A stretch of DNA of 50,099 bases, taken from assembly GCA_905182765.1 (NCBI GenBank), contig CAJJCV010000007.1:1-50099 (forward strand), read 5' to 3'. This DNA comes from Cryomorphaceae bacterium BACL29 MAG-121220-bin8. Its GTDB lineage: Bacteria; Bacteroidota; Bacteroidia; Flavobacteriales; Flavobacteriaceae. Below, piece after piece: positions 25,418 through 34,375 of this stretch (within the stretch, counting starts at the first letter, position 1; every line of letters begins with the position of its first letter). The notes under the pieces were generated by a model. The model did not search any database, was not told the origin of the DNA, and worked only from the letters and a program-made list of their open reading frames with translations. The translations under genes and the position numbers were made by a program.

Positions 25418-26299
25418 ATGTATTTATCAAATTTTTTTGACTATTTATCCAAAGAGAAAAACTTCTCTTCCAACACTGTCGTTGCTTACAAAAAAGACCT
25501 TGAAACATTCAAATTATTTTGTTTAGATCAATACGAAATAAATAATATTTCAGTTATGACCTATCCAATTATAAGAGATTGGATTATAAATCTATCTGAA
25601 AAAGAACTTTCTCCATTAACAATTAATCGTAAAATATCATCATTGAGTAAATACTATGATTTTTTGCTTAAAACTCAAGTGAATAAAGTTTCGCCTTTAA
25701 AAAACCACAAGAGATTAAAAGTTCAAAAAAAGTTAATAATTCCATTTTCTGAAGATGAAGTTTTTAAAGTTGTGGATGTGTTTAGTAAGGACTTTGAGGG
25801 AAAAAGAAATTTACTGATTGTCGATACTCTTTATTCAACAGGAATTAGAAGAGACGAATTAATAAATATTAAACTAAACGATGTCTTTTTAAGCGAGAAT
25901 TTAATAAAAGTTTTAGGAAAGAGAAATAAAGAGCGATTAGTTCCAGTACTCACTAGTTTAAATAAAAGAATAAAAGATTATTTAGGTCTTAGAAATGAAA
26001 TTCGTTCCAATAGTCCAAGTCTTTTTATAACAAATAAAGGAAAGACTATTGGACCTTCTCTAGTATACAGGGTAGTTAAAAAATATTTTTCAAAAGTTTC
26101 TACAAAAGTAAAAACTAGTCCACATGTTTTGAGACATTCCTTTGCGACTCATATGTTAAATAATGGAGCAGATATAAATAGTATTAAAGAAATAATGGGG
26201 CATTCTAGCCTTGCTTCAACCCAAATTTATACCAAAATTAAGCTTCCAAAAATTATTAATGACTATAAGAAAAATCATCCTAGAGAAAGAAAAAAGTAA
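25418..26299 (+). CDS. xerC: Tyrosine recombinase XerC/XerD
   Basis: A 293-residue site-specific recombinase that resolves chromosome dimers at dif. The N-terminal SAM-like core-binding domain (about 1-85) precedes the catalytic domain with Arg144 (TGIRRDEL), Lys168 (LGKRNKER), His236 and Arg239 (HVLRHSFATHML), His262 (GHSSLASTQ) and nucleophile Tyr271. Length and full set of catalytic residues argue for the housekeeping protein rather than a phage integrase. Whether it is XerC or XerD cannot be told by eye. It lies 50 bp after rpsU. Confidence 0.9.
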   Translation: MYLSNFFDYLSKEKNFSSNTVVAYKKDLETFKLFCLDQYEINNISVMTYPIIRDWIINLSEKELSPLTINRKISSLSKYYDFLLKTQVNKVSPLKNHKRLKVQKKLIIPFSEDEVFKVVDVFSKDFEGKRNLLIVDTLYSTGIRRDELINIKLNDVFLSENLIKVLGKRNKERLVPVLTSLNKRIKDYLGLRNEIRSNSPSLFITNKGKTIGPSLVYRVVKKYFSKVSTKVKTSPHVLRHSFATHMLNNGADINSIKEIMGHSSLASTQIYTKIKLPKIINDYKKNHPRERKK

Positions 26300-26335
26300 T
26301 CATTTTGTTTTTTTTTAAAAATTAGTATTTTTCTT

Positions 26336-26366
26336 TTGATTCAAAAAAAATAAATCAATACATTTG
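26336..26366 (+). promoter_or_regulatory. Promoter of the tRNA cluster
   Basis: TTG at 26336-26338 (in TTTTG), 20-nt spacer, TACATTTG at 26359-26366: an exact -33/-7 pair with the same spacing as the trp promoter. The predicted start near 26370 leaves about 16 nt of 5' leader before the first mature tRNA. Confidence 0.75.
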
Positions 26367-26385
26367 CCATCGATTAAGTGGAAAA

Positions 26386-26459
26386 GCCGATGTAGCTCAG
26401 CTGGCTAGAGCAGCTGATTTGTAATCAGCAGGTCGTGGGTTCGAGTCCCTCCATCGGCT
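26386..26459 (+). tRNA. tRNA-Thr (anticodon TGT)
   Basis: 74 nt. Acceptor stem GCCGATG pairs with CATCGGC; D-arm TAGCTCAGCTGG; anticodon stem GCTGA/TCAGC with loop TTTGTAA, anticodon TGT; T-arm GGGTTCGAGTCCC. Discriminator is T. No CCA is encoded. First of four tRNAs probably cut from one transcript. Confidence 0.97.
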
Positions 26460-26478
26460 CTTAGTTCTTTAAAATAAT

Positions 26479-26560
26479 GGGGAGATACTCAAGCGGCCAA
26501 CGAGGGCAGACTGTAAATCTGCTGTTTTTAACTTCGCAGGTTCGAATCCTGCTCTCCCCA
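26479..26560 (+). tRNA. tRNA-Tyr (anticodon GTA)
   Basis: 82 nt, class II with a long variable arm. Acceptor GGGGAGA pairs with TCTCCCC; anticodon stem GCAGA/TCTGC with loop CTGTAAA, anticodon GTA; T-loop GGTTCGAATCC. Discriminator A. CCA not encoded. Confidence 0.97.
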
Positions 26561-26573
26561 CTAAAGTATTTAA

Positions 26574-26646
26574 GCGAGAGTAGCTCAGTTGGTAGAGCGT
26601 CAGCCTTCCAAGCTGAATGTCGCCGGTTCGAACCCGGTCTCTCGCT
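26574..26646 (+). tRNA. tRNA-Gly (anticodon TCC)
   Basis: 73 nt. Acceptor GCGAGAG pairs with CTCTCGC; anticodon stem TCAGC/GCTGA with loop CTTCCAA, anticodon TCC; T-arm CCGGTTCGAACCCGG. CCA not encoded. Confidence 0.97.
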
Positions 26647-26657
26647 CAAATTTTTCT

Positions 26658-26729
26658 GCCGATGTAGCTCAGGGGTAGAGCGTTTCCTTGGTAAGGAAGA
26701 GGTCTTGAGTTCAAATCTCAACATTGGCT
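26658..26729 (+). tRNA. tRNA-Thr (anticodon GGT)
   Basis: 72 nt. Acceptor GCCGATG pairs with CATTGGC (one G-T pair); anticodon loop TTGGTAA with anticodon GGT; T-arm GAGTTCAAATCTC. CCA not encoded. It shares its 5' acceptor sequence with the first tRNA of the cluster. The next 231 bp up to the M16 gene are AT-rich and hold nothing else recognisable. Confidence 0.95.
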
Positions 26730-26960
26730 CTCAGTTAAACTAAGTTTTAACAACACTCCTAATCAATTTTACTTAACTTTTATAAAACTTTTTAGTATTG
26801 GGATTGTGTTTAGCACTTTTTTAATTCTTCTAAATAGCTTCCTTTTAGCTTATCTTGATTTCTAGTTATTTTATCATGTGTTATCGTATGTAAAACATAA
26901 CTTCCAATTATTTTAATTATTATATATTTAAACTATTAATTAAATCATCAAAATTTTATC

Positions 26961-29684
26961 ATGAAATTATTTTTTAAACCAACACTATTAGTCCTTTTAA
27001 TTTTAGGAGCAACTCAATTAAATTCAGCTCAAATCAAAAAAACAGCCTCTGTAGAGGGTATAACGGAATATGCATTAGATAATGGTATGAAAGTACTTTT
27101 GTTTCCTGATAATTCTTCACAGACTATCACTGTAAATGTTACTTATTTAGTTGGCTCTCGTCATGAAGGGTATGGTGAAAAAGGAATGGCTCACTTGCTG
27201 GAGCATCTTGTTTTTAAAGGAACACCGTCGCATGAAGATATTCCTAATGAATTGACAGAGCGTGGTGCACGTGCTAACGGGACTACTTGGTATGATCGTA
27301 CTAATTATTACGAAACATTTAATGCAACTGATGATAATTTGGAATGGGCGTTAGACTTGGAGTCTGATCGTATGATGAACTCTTATATATCGAAGGAAGA
27401 TCTCGATTCAGAATTTAGCGTGGTACGTAACGAGTTTGAAAGCGGAGAAAATTCACCATCGAGAACACTTTCTCAAAAAGTAATTCGTGCGGCTTATATG
27501 TGGCATAATTATGGGAATTCAACTATTGGAAATCGTTCTGATATCGAGCGTGTGCCAATTGCAAATTTGAAAGCATTTTACAAGAAATATTACCGACCTG
27601 ATAATGCGGTATTAATGATCACAGGTAAATTTGATAACAAACGAACCTTGGAATTGGTTGACAAATATTTTGGTCCTCTTAATAACCCGTCTACTATACT
27701 CAATGAAGTGCCAACTGTAGAGCCGGCTCAAGATGGTGAAAAACGTGTTGAACTAAATAGAGTAGGTGACTTACAGCTGTTGATGGCGTTATACCATTCT
27801 CCTGCAGGATCTGATGCTGATTATTCAGCTTTAACATTGGTTCAAAACGTTTTAAACGATGCGCCCTCTGGAAGACTTTATAAGGCTTTGGTGGAAACTC
27901 AAATGGCTTCTAATGTATATGCATCAAATCCTTTTACAAAAGATCCAGGGTTTATTAATTTTAACGTGAGTGTTCCGTCTGAAAAATCACTTGCTGATGC
28001 CGAAAAAACTTTATTAAGTGTGTTAGATGGTTTAAAAGATAACCCAATAACTTCCGAAGAATTGAAGCGAGCTCGAGCAAATGTAATGAAGCAATTAGAT
28101 CAGCTTAGTAGAAACTCTGGATATATGGCAACTTATATGAGTGAATTTATTGGAGCAGGGGATTGGCGTTTGGCATTCATTCACCGTGATCGCGTTGAAA
28201 GTACAACCGTAGAGGAAGTGAATGCAGCAGTTCAGAAATATTTTATTCCTACTAATCGTACCATTGGAAACTTTATTCCAACCGATAAGCCTGAACGTGT
28301 TGAGATTTTGCACCCAGAAGGGGTGGCTGAAATGGTGGCTAGCTATAAAGGCAAAGTGGCTATGGACGTTGGTGAAGATTTCGACGTTGACTATGATAAT
28401 ATTCAAAATCGATTGGATAGCGGAATTTTACCAAAATCTGGTATTGAATATGGATTTATAAATAAAGCGAATCGTGGTGAAACAGTTACCCTCTCTTTTG
28501 CTATTAGATCAGGAAATGTTGATGACTATATGAATAAAGGTGTGACGGCAGGATTTGTAGCAAGCTTACTTAATAAAGGAACACAATCACGATCACGTCA
28601 AGACATTGAAGATGCGTTGAGTGCTATTAGTTCGTCAGTTGGTTTTAGCGGGGGGAATGGTCTGGTTTATGCCAACATTTCTTCAACTAAAGAAAACTTG
28701 CCTTCGGCTCTTGAAATTATGACAGACATGCTCAAAAATCCAAAATTCGAAATTAGTGAATTGGATAAAATTAAAACGCAACGTTTGGCTGGCTTGGAAA
28801 GCAGTGCCTCTGATCCTCAGTTTTTAGCGGTTCAACGTATGCGTCAAATCAATCAGGTTCACTCAAAAGGTCACCCTAATTACTTTCCTAATATTGATGA
28901 ACAAATTGCAATGATTAAAGACGTGAGTATAGAACGTATCCAATCTTTTTACGATAATTATTATGGTATTTCGGATAACGCTTCGTTAGTGGTTATTGGA
29001 AGTATGGATGTTGATATGGTTAAAACTTATTTTGAGGATAATTTTTATGATTTTAAATCTGACAAACCATTTTCAGAAATAAAAAACCCACATAAACAAA
29101 ATGTTGCGGCCAATGAAAACATTATTACTCCTGACAAGAAGAATGCTTTTACAATAGGAATGTTATCTGCAAAAACAACAGAAGTTGACAAGGATAATGC
29201 GGCACTTCAAATAGCTGGGACTATTTTTGGCGGTGGATTTTTGAATTCAAGAGTTGCTACGCGTTTAAGACAGCAAGATGGTATAAGTTATGGTGCTGGT
29301 GCTCAAGTGAGCATTGACAGTGATCCAGATGATAAAAATTCAAACTTGATTATCTATGCGATTTATGCGCCTATGAATGCTGATAAAGTTCAAATTGGCT
29401 TCAAAGAAGAGTTAGAACGTTTTATTGTAGATGGTATCACTCAAGAAGAATTGGACAGTGCCTTAAACGGCTGGATTCAAGGACAAACAGTATCCAGAGC
29501 GAAAGACAATGAATTATCGTCATTAATAAATAACAACCTTTATTTTGATCGCGATATGTCTTTTCAAGCTTCGCTCGAATCTCAGGTCAGTGCGTTAACC
29601 GTCGAAAAAGTAAACGCTGTTATCAAGAAATATTTCAAATCACTTGATCAATGGACCGTGGTAAACGGAGGTGATTTTCAATAG
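26961..29684 (+). CDS. M16 family zinc metallopeptidase, exported, two tandem domains
   Basis: A 907-residue insulinase/processing-peptidase-like protein. A signal peptide (about 1-23, QLNSAQ) precedes the active N-terminal half with the inverted zinc motif HLLEH at 78-82 and the distal ligand Glu158, 76 residues on, as in M16. The C-terminal half (from about 490) is a second M16 fold without the HxxEH motif, expected to form the other half of the clamp. Likely periplasmic or surface peptide degradation. Codon use is unlike its neighbours: by hand count 30 of 38 Arg codons are CGN, where nearby genes use AGA. No exact TAnnTTTG was found upstream, only a near match at 26793. Confidence 0.93.
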   Translation: MKLFFKPTLLVLLILGATQLNSAQIKKTASVEGITEYALDNGMKVLLFPDNSSQTITVNVTYLVGSRHEGYGEKGMAHLLEHLVFKGTPSHEDIPNELTERGARANGTTWYDRTNYYETFNATDDNLEWALDLESDRMMNSYISKEDLDSEFSVVRNEFESGENSPSRTLSQKVIRAAYMWHNYGNSTIGNRSDIERVPIANLKAFYKKYYRPDNAVLMITGKFDNKRTLELVDKYFGPLNNPSTILNEVPTVEPAQDGEKRVELNRVGDLQLLMALYHSPAGSDADYSALTLVQNVLNDAPSGRLYKALVETQMASNVYASNPFTKDPGFINFNVSVPSEKSLADAEKTLLSVLDGLKDNPITSEELKRARANVMKQLDQLSRNSGYMATYMSEFIGAGDWRLAFIHRDRVESTTVEEVNAAVQKYFIPTNRTIGNFIPTDKPERVEILHPEGVAEMVASYKGKVAMDVGEDFDVDYDNIQNRLDSGILPKSGIEYGFINKANRGETVTLSFAIRSGNVDDYMNKGVTAGFVASLLNKGTQSRSRQDIEDALSAISSSVGFSGGNGLVYANISSTKENLPSALEIMTDMLKNPKFEISELDKIKTQRLAGLESSASDPQFLAVQRMRQINQVHSKGHPNYFPNIDEQIAMIKDVSIERIQSFYDNYYGISDNASLVVIGSMDVDMVKTYFEDNFYDFKSDKPFSEIKNPHKQNVAANENIITPDKKNAFTIGMLSAKTTEVDKDNAALQIAGTIFGGGFLNSRVATRLRQQDGISYGAGAQVSIDSDPDDKNSNLIIYAIYAPMNADKVQIGFKEELERFIVDGITQEELDSALNGWIQGQTVSRAKDNELSSLINNNLYFDRDMSFQASLESQVSALTVEKVNAVIKKYFKSLDQWTVVNGGDFQ

Positions 29685-29715
29685 AAAACGAAAGCTGCAA
29701 TTAATTGTATTAATA

Positions 29716-29937
29716 ATGAGTGAAAAACAACCAAATAACCCTTTGCACGGAATAAAATTAGCAACTATTTTGGAAGAGTTATTTTTAGAATATGGATGGG
29801 AAGAATTAGGAGAAACTTTAAATATCAATGCTTTTAAAAATAATCCAACTTATAAATCGAGTTTAAGATTTTTAAGAACCACAGCCTGGGCAAGAGAAAA
29901 AGTTGAAAAATTTTATCTAAAAAATATGATTGATTAA
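29716..29937 (+). CDS. VF530 family DNA-binding protein (DUF2132)
   Basis: A 73-residue protein with the VF530/DUF2132 pattern: [26 protein letters not shown], then [28 protein letters not shown]. The family is named from the Vibrio fischeri structure and is thought to bind DNA through a double helix-turn-helix-like fold; its cellular role is unknown. A frame extends upstream to 29671, overlapping the M16 stop, but the ATG at 29716 gives the family N-terminus ([12 protein letters not shown]). AGA-type codons return here. Confidence 0.88.
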   Translation: MSEKQPNNPLHGIKLATILEELFLEYGWEELGETLNINAFKNNPTYKSSLRFLRTTAWAREKVEKFYLKNMID

Positions 29938-29995
29938 ATCTCTAATTTCATTCACGCTTGTTCAAGAATTTTAAATTTAATATGAAAAAATTATT

Positions 29996-30127
29996 ATGAT
30001 AGATTGGCATAAAAAACAAGTAGAAAAAACTTTAGAAAGCTGGGGGTTATCTAATTACCAGGCTTACTGGATTTCTTTCTTAAAAGGTTTAGTAATTGGC
30101 GGAGTTATTGTACTCTATTTTATTTAA
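29996..30127 (+). CDS. 43-residue predicted membrane microprotein
   Basis: ORF starting MIDWHKKQVEKTLESW and ending GLVIGGVIVLYFI. The first half is a charged, amphipathic helix-like segment; residues about 26-43 form one hydrophobic helix ending at the C-terminus. Its ATG overlaps the stop of a 5-codon ORF (29982-29999, MKKLL) in an ATGA arrangement. Not recognised as any named family. Support comes from its sensible tail-anchored design, position after the VF530 gene and before two terminator-like hairpins, and AGA/TTA-type codons. It could still be a chance ORF. Confidence 0.55.
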   Translation: MIDWHKKQVEKTLESWGLSNYQAYWISFLKGLVIGGVIVLYFI

Positions 30128-30173
30128 TTTATAAAAAAGTTAGTATTCCAATTATTAATTATACATTCGCATC

Positions 30174-30191
30174 GTTGATTTCCCAATCAAC
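30174..30191. repeat. Short perfect hairpin GTTGATT/AATCAAC
   Basis: 7-bp perfect stem with a TCCC loop, in the 112-bp space between the microprotein and rhlE, just before the larger terminator hairpin. No U-run follows directly. It may be a 3'-end stabiliser. Confidence 0.35.
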
Positions 30192-30198
30192 ATGTATT

Positions 30199-30238
30199 AA
30201 AAGTTCAAGAGTTTTATGGTCATTATTCTTGAGCTTTT
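30199..30238. terminator. Bidirectional terminator between the microprotein gene and rhlE
   Basis: AAAAGTTCAAGA (30199-30210) pairs with TCTTGAGCTTTT (30227-30238), 12 bp with one G-U pair and a 16-nt loop. Flanking A and T runs make it usable from both directions; it ends 1 bp before the rhlE stop codon. Confidence 0.7.
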
Positions 30239-30239
30239 T

Positions 30240-31475
30240 CTATTTCCTATAGTTGTTTCTTTTTTTATTTTGATTCGATCTTCCTTTGTTTCCTCTAAAG
30301 TTATTTCTGTTTTGTTGTTTAGGAGGTTCTGGAACCGCATTTGGATCAGGTTCATATCCATGTTTAATTTTTGAAGGTATTTTAAGGTTTACTAGTTTTT
30401 CAATATCTTTTAAAAATTGTTTTTCATCAATGCATACTAATGATATTGCCTCTCCTTTTGCTCCAGCCCGTCCTGTTCTTCCAATTCTATGTACATAGTC
30501 TTCAGGAATATTAGGCAGTTCGAAATTTACTACGTGTGGCAATAAAGGAATATCTAATCCTCTAGCTGCAATATCAGTTGCTACTAGAATTTCAACTGAA
30601 CCATCTTTAAATCCAGCTAATGCTTTTGTCCTTGCGCTTTGGCTTTTGTTTCCGTGAATTGCAGCTGCAGAAATATTTGCATTAATCATTTTTTTACAAA
30701 GATTATTCGCACCGTGTTTTGTTCTTGTAAAAACAAGAACTTGTCTCCAGTTTCCCTCTTTGATTAATTGAATTATAAGATTTGATTTTTTATTCTTATC
30801 TACTTTGTAAACATATTGAACAATAGCTTCAACTGTTGTGTTTTGAGGAGAAGTTTCTACTAGTGCAGGATCATTTAAAATTCCTTTTGCCAATCTTTTA
30901 ATTTCTTTAGAAAAAGTTGCAGAAAAAAGCAGGTTCTGTCTTTTGCTTGGCAATAAGTTCATTATTTTATTAATGTCTCTTTGAAAGCCCATATCTAACA
31001 TTCTGTCAGCTTCGTCTAAAACTAAAATTTCTACATTTCGCAGGGATAATAATCGTTGATTTTCAAGATCTAATAATCGACCTGGAGTAGCAATTAATAT
31101 ATCAATTCCATTTCTGATTTTAGAAACTTGAGGTTTTTGGTTTACTCCACCAAAAACAACAGAAGCTCTTAATTCGATGTATTTACTGTATTCAACTACA
31201 TTATCATAAATTTGTGCTGCAAGTTCTCTGGTAGGAGTCAATATTAATGCCCTAATCTTTCTATGATTCGAATTTGGTTGTTTCGAAAGAATTTGTAGTA
31301 ATGGGAGTGTGAAGCCAGCTGTTTTTCCAGTTCCTGTTTGAGCAGAAGCTAAAACATCTTTTCTTTTAAGAATTAATGGAATAGCTTTCTCTTGAATTGG
31401 GGAAGGGTCAGTATATCCTTTCTCGTTGACGGCTTTTAAAAGTGAAGGCATTAAGCCAAGTTCGTTAAATTTCAT
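30240..31475 (-). CDS. rhlE: DEAD-box RNA helicase, RhlE-like
   Basis: A 411-residue ATP-dependent RNA helicase. Motifs in order: Q motif (FNELGL...[13 protein letters not shown]), [10 protein letters not shown] (I), PTRELAAQI (Ia), TPGRL (Ib), [12 protein letters not shown] (II), FSATF (III), [13 protein letters not shown] (V) and [12 protein letters not shown] (VI). The last ~35 residues are basic and rich in Asn, Arg and Lys, a likely RNA-binding tail. Roles may include ribosome assembly or cold adaptation. A TTG two codons upstream is possible; ATG at 31475 is preferred. A TATGTTTG -7 candidate lies at 31564-31557 on the minus strand. Confidence 0.94.
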   Translation of the reverse strand: MKFNELGLMPSLLKAVNEKGYTDPSPIQEKAIPLILKRKDVLASAQTGTGKTAGFTLPLLQILSKQPNSNHRKIRALILTPTRELAAQIYDNVVEYSKYIELRASVVFGGVNQKPQVSKIRNGIDILIATPGRLLDLENQRLLSLRNVEILVLDEADRMLDMGFQRDINKIMNLLPSKRQNLLFSATFSKEIKRLAKGILNDPALVETSPQNTTVEAIVQYVYKVDKNKKSNLIIQLIKEGNWRQVLVFTRTKHGANNLCKKMINANISAAAIHGNKSQSARTKALAGFKDGSVEILVATDIAARGLDIPLLPHVVNFELPNIPEDYVHRIGRTGRAGAKGEAISLVCIDEKQFLKDIEKLVNLKIPSKIKHGYEPDPNAVPEPPKQQNRNNFRGNKGRSNQNKKRNNYRK

Positions 31476-31556
31476 AGGCAATAAAGCATGTATTTTGCTT
31501 TTAATTTTGTTATTATCCTCAAAAATAAATTAAGATTTTTAGATATATATATTTTG

Positions 31557-31564
31557 CAAACATA
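31557..31564 (-). promoter_or_regulatory. Putative -7 element for rhlE
   Basis: TATGTTTG on the minus strand matches TAnnTTTG exactly and would give a long leader of about 75 nt, which is usual for cold-inducible helicase mRNAs but unproven here. No -33 was identified. Confidence 0.3.
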
Positions 31565-31624
31565 AAGTTTTCTGGTATAAATTTTGCTACATTAACCTTG
31601 AATTAAATTTATTAAATTTATAAA

Positions 31625-32956
31625 ATGAAAAATTACATATTAATTTTATGTTTAGTATTAGTTAGCTCTTGCCAGTATGAAGATTATGACGATAGTAAGG
31701 TTATTGATTCTCCTTTAGCAACTTGTATTGATGGTTTTGCTAAAATTCCAGGTACTGACTATGAATATTCTTGTCTTAATTATGATTTAATGGGACGTAT
31801 AACTCTTGAGGAAATGGATGCAGAGGCTGGTAATGATTGCTGGGGTTGGATCGATTCAACAACAGGAAGAGAATATGCAATCATGGGTGTAAATAATGGT
31901 ACGTCTTTTATAGATATTACTGATTCAACATCTCCAATATATCTTGGCAAACTTCCAACCGCTACAGTCGATAGTTCATGGAGAGACATGAAGGTTTACA
32001 ATGATCATGTTTACATTGTTAGTGAGGCTAGTGGTCATGGTCTTCAGGTCTTTAATTTAGCGAAGTTAAGAGGATTAGAATCGAAGCAAGTGTTCTCGGC
32101 TGATTTTATTGATAATTCATTTGGAAATGCTCATAATATTGCAATTAATGAAGATAGTGGCTATGCTTACGTACTTGGATCTTGTGAGGATGATAGTTGT
32201 AAAAATGATAGATCAGGAAGTCGAGGTTTATATGTTTTTGATTTAACAAATCCATCAGAACCAAAACTAAGTTTAGAAGATTCAAATTTTAGTTATAGTC
32301 ATGATGCTCAAATAGTAATATACAAAGGCCCTGACCAAGATCATTTTGGTAAAGAAATATTCATTGGAAGCAATGAAGATAGATTAGATGTTATTGATGT
32401 TACAGATAAAACAGAACCAAAACTTATAAGTACTTTTTTGTATGATCACCAATATACTCATCAAGCCTGGCTTACGGATGATCATAAATATGCTTTGCTT
32501 GGTGATGAGCTTGATGAATTAGATTCAAACTATGAATTAAAAGCTGATGCTAAAACTCGAACTGTAATTATAGATTTAAGTGATTTAGACAAACCTGAAT
32601 TGCATCATAATTATGAGGCAGTAACTAAGGCAATTGATCATAATGGATATGTTAAAGGAACTGAATTTTTTCTTGCAAGTTATACTGCAGGTCTTAGAGT
32701 TTTAGATATTTTAAATATTGATCAAAAAAGTATTTCTGAAACTGGTTTTTTCAATACTTTTATTGATCAAAATGGTTCTGGATTACCAAATTCAACAACT
32801 GTCAAAAGTCAAGATCCAGATGGAGACCATAGTGGAAAAAAAGGAAACAGTTCGGCTTTCAATGGTGCTTGGAGTGTATATCCTTTTTTTAAAAGCGAGA
32901 ACATAATTATTAGCGATATCAACTCAGGATTATATATAGTAAAAAAACAGAATTAA
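31625..32956 (+). CDS. LVIVD-repeat lipoprotein (choice-of-anchor B type)
   Basis: A 443-residue exported protein. The signal peptide ends in the lipobox VSSC with Cys16 as the lipid anchor, followed by acidic residues (QYEDYDD). The body has repeated beta-propeller-like LVIVD units: YAIMGVNNGTSFIDITDSTSPIYLGKLP, HVYIVSEASGHGLQVFNL, EIFIGSNEDRLDVIDVTDKTEPKLIS and YALLGDELDEL. The arrangement, including SHDAQIVIYKGPD, matches the 'choice-of-anchor B' family of marine bacteria. Function unknown; probably surface or outer-membrane bound. Codon use is native-like, in contrast with the M16 gene. Confidence 0.85.
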   Translation: MKNYILILCLVLVSSCQYEDYDDSKVIDSPLATCIDGFAKIPGTDYEYSCLNYDLMGRITLEEMDAEAGNDCWGWIDSTTGREYAIMGVNNGTSFIDITDSTSPIYLGKLPTATVDSSWRDMKVYNDHVYIVSEASGHGLQVFNLAKLRGLESKQVFSADFIDNSFGNAHNIAINEDSGYAYVLGSCEDDSCKNDRSGSRGLYVFDLTNPSEPKLSLEDSNFSYSHDAQIVIYKGPDQDHFGKEIFIGSNEDRLDVIDVTDKTEPKLISTFLYDHQYTHQAWLTDDHKYALLGDELDELDSNYELKADAKTRTVIIDLSDLDKPELHHNYEAVTKAIDHNGYVKGTEFFLASYTAGLRVLDILNIDQKSISETGFFNTFIDQNGSGLPNSTTVKSQDPDGDHSGKKGNSSAFNGAWSVYPFFKSENIIISDINSGLYIVKKQN

Positions 32957-32999
32957 TTTAATTTTTGACAAATTTTCACTTTCTCTGTTTTAATGCTCC

Positions 33000-33018
33000 T
33001 TTTTTCTTTACGAAAAAA
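33000..33018 (+). terminator. Possible terminator after the LVIVD gene
   Basis: TTTTTTC, 5-nt loop, GAAAAAA: a 7-bp hairpin 44 bp after the stop codon and before the tuf promoter. The orientation of U- and A-runs fits the minus strand better, so its activity is uncertain. Confidence 0.3.
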
Positions 33019-33045
33019 ATCTTAAAACATTTAATTTTTTAAGAT
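33019..33045. promoter_or_regulatory. Inverted repeat over the tuf promoter
   Basis: ATCTTAAAA (33019-33027) and TTTTAAGAT (33037-33045) form a perfect 9-bp inverted repeat around a 9-nt centre. The centre covers the expected -33 position and the right arm ends 8 bp before the tuf -7 element. It could be an operator, an UP-like element or an upstream transcript hairpin. Confidence 0.35.
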
Positions 33046-33053
33046 AAAATTTA

Positions 33054-33061
33054 TATATTTG
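33054..33061 (+). promoter_or_regulatory. tuf -7 element
   Basis: TATATTTG matches TAnnTTTG exactly; a start near 33065 leaves about 31 nt before the tuf ATG. At the expected -33 position there is TTA rather than TTG. Confidence 0.55.
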
Positions 33062-33095
33062 CACGCATTTTAAAAGTAATAAAACATTATATCAT

Positions 33096-34280
33096 ATGGC
33101 TAAGGAAACATTTGATCGTTCAAAACCCCATTTAAATATAGGGACAATTGGACACGTAGATCACGGAAAAACTACCCTAACTGCTGCTATTACAAAAGTA
33201 TTAGCTGACGCAGGATTATCAGAAGCAAAAAGTTTTGACCAAATTGACAACGCTCCTGAAGAAAAAGAAAGAGGGATAACAATTAACACATCTCACGTTG
33301 AGTACCAAACAGCAAATCGTCACTATGCGCACGTTGACTGTCCTGGTCACGCGGATTATGTGAAGAACATGGTAACTGGTGCCGCTCAAATGGATGGTGC
33401 AATTCTTGTAGTTGCAGCTTCAGACGGACCGATGCCACAAACAAGAGAACACATACTTTTAGGAAGACAAGTTGGTATTCCTAGAATGGTTGTTTTCTTA
33501 AACAAAGCTGACCAAGTTGATGATGAAGAATTATTAGAACTTGTTGAAATGGAAGTTAGAGATTTATTAAACTTCTATGAATATGACGGTGATAATGGAC
33601 CAGTAATTTTAGGTTCTGCGCTTGGAGCTCTTAATGGAGAACAAAAATGGGTTGATACTGTTATGCAATTAATGGATGCAGTTGATACTTGGATAGAAAT
33701 GCCTAAAAGAGAGGTTGATAAAGATTTCTTAATGCCAGTTGAAGATGTATTTTCTATTACAGGTAGAGGTACTGTTGCAACAGGTAGAATTGAAACTGGT
33801 GTAGCTAATACAGGTGATTCAGTTGATATCATTGGTATGGGTGCAGAGAAGTTAACATCTACTGTTACAGGTGTTGAAATGTTTAGAAAAATTTTAGACA
33901 GAGGTGAAGCTGGTGATAACGTTGGAATCTTATTAAGAGGTGTTGAGAAAACTGATATCTCTAGAGGAATGGTTATTTGTAAGCCAGGTTCTGTTAAACC
34001 ACATGCTAAATTTGAAGCCGAAGTATATATATTAAAGAAAGAAGAGGGTGGAAGACACACTCCATTTCATAATAACTATAGACCACAATTTTATGTAAGA
34101 ACAACTGACGTAACTGGAAATATTGCTCTTCCTAAAGGTGTAGAAATGGTGATGCCAGGAGATAACTTAACTATTATTGTTGATCTTATTTCTCCTATTG
34201 CTTGTAGCGTTGGATTAAGATTCGCTATTAGAGAAGGTGGTAGAACTGTAGGTGCTGGTCAGGTTACTAAAATTTTATAA
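33096..34280 (+). CDS. tuf: Elongation factor Tu
   Basis: A 394-residue GTPase that delivers aminoacyl-tRNA to the ribosome. G1 GHVDHGKT at 19-26, G2 RGITI, G3 DCPGH at 81-85, G4 NKAD at 136-139, and domain 2/3 signatures ([29 protein letters not shown]). Canonical length. It is followed by an intrinsic terminator and then tRNA-Trp and secE, the conserved Bacteroidetes order, but separated from the upstream tRNA cluster by about 6.3 kb. Confidence 0.99.
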   Translation: MAKETFDRSKPHLNIGTIGHVDHGKTTLTAAITKVLADAGLSEAKSFDQIDNAPEEKERGITINTSHVEYQTANRHYAHVDCPGHADYVKNMVTGAAQMDGAILVVAASDGPMPQTREHILLGRQVGIPRMVVFLNKADQVDDEELLELVEMEVRDLLNFYEYDGDNGPVILGSALGALNGEQKWVDTVMQLMDAVDTWIEMPKREVDKDFLMPVEDVFSITGRGTVATGRIETGVANTGDSVDIIGMGAEKLTSTVTGVEMFRKILDRGEAGDNVGILLRGVEKTDISRGMVICKPGSVKPHAKFEAEVYILKKEEGGRHTPFHNNYRPQFYVRTTDVTGNIALPKGVEMVMPGDNLTIIVDLISPIACSVGLRFAIREGGRTVGAGQVTKIL

Positions 34281-34300
34281 TACAATATTAATTAATCCGT

Positions 34301-34331
34301 AAAAGGTATCTACATAAAGTGGATGCCTTTT
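34301..34331 (+). terminator. Intrinsic terminator after tuf
   Basis: AAAAGGTATC (34301-34310) pairs with GATGCCTTTT (34322-34331), 10 bp with one G-U pair and an 11-nt loop, ending in a T-run, 20 bp after the tuf stop. It probably limits read-through from abundant tuf mRNA into tRNA-Trp and secE. Confidence 0.75.
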
Positions 34332-34375
34332 GTGGCTAAAAATCTTTGGTGTTTAATAGCACCTATAATGGAGAG

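Noticed and set aside
25418-26299. XerC-like recombinase beside tRNAs as sign of an integrative element
   Set aside because: Length, full catalytic set and the rpsU-xerC neighbourhood are those of the housekeeping recombinase; no phage or conjugation genes and no att duplication of the tRNA 3' end were found.
26461-26743. Open frames on both strands across the tRNA cluster
   Set aside because: Four well-folded tRNA genes occupy the sequence; the translated frames are artefacts of tRNA sequence.
33575-34060. 161-codon open frame antisense to tuf
   Set aside because: Lies wholly within tuf, which has a complete canonical sequence; the frame is a by-product of its codon bias and resembles no family.
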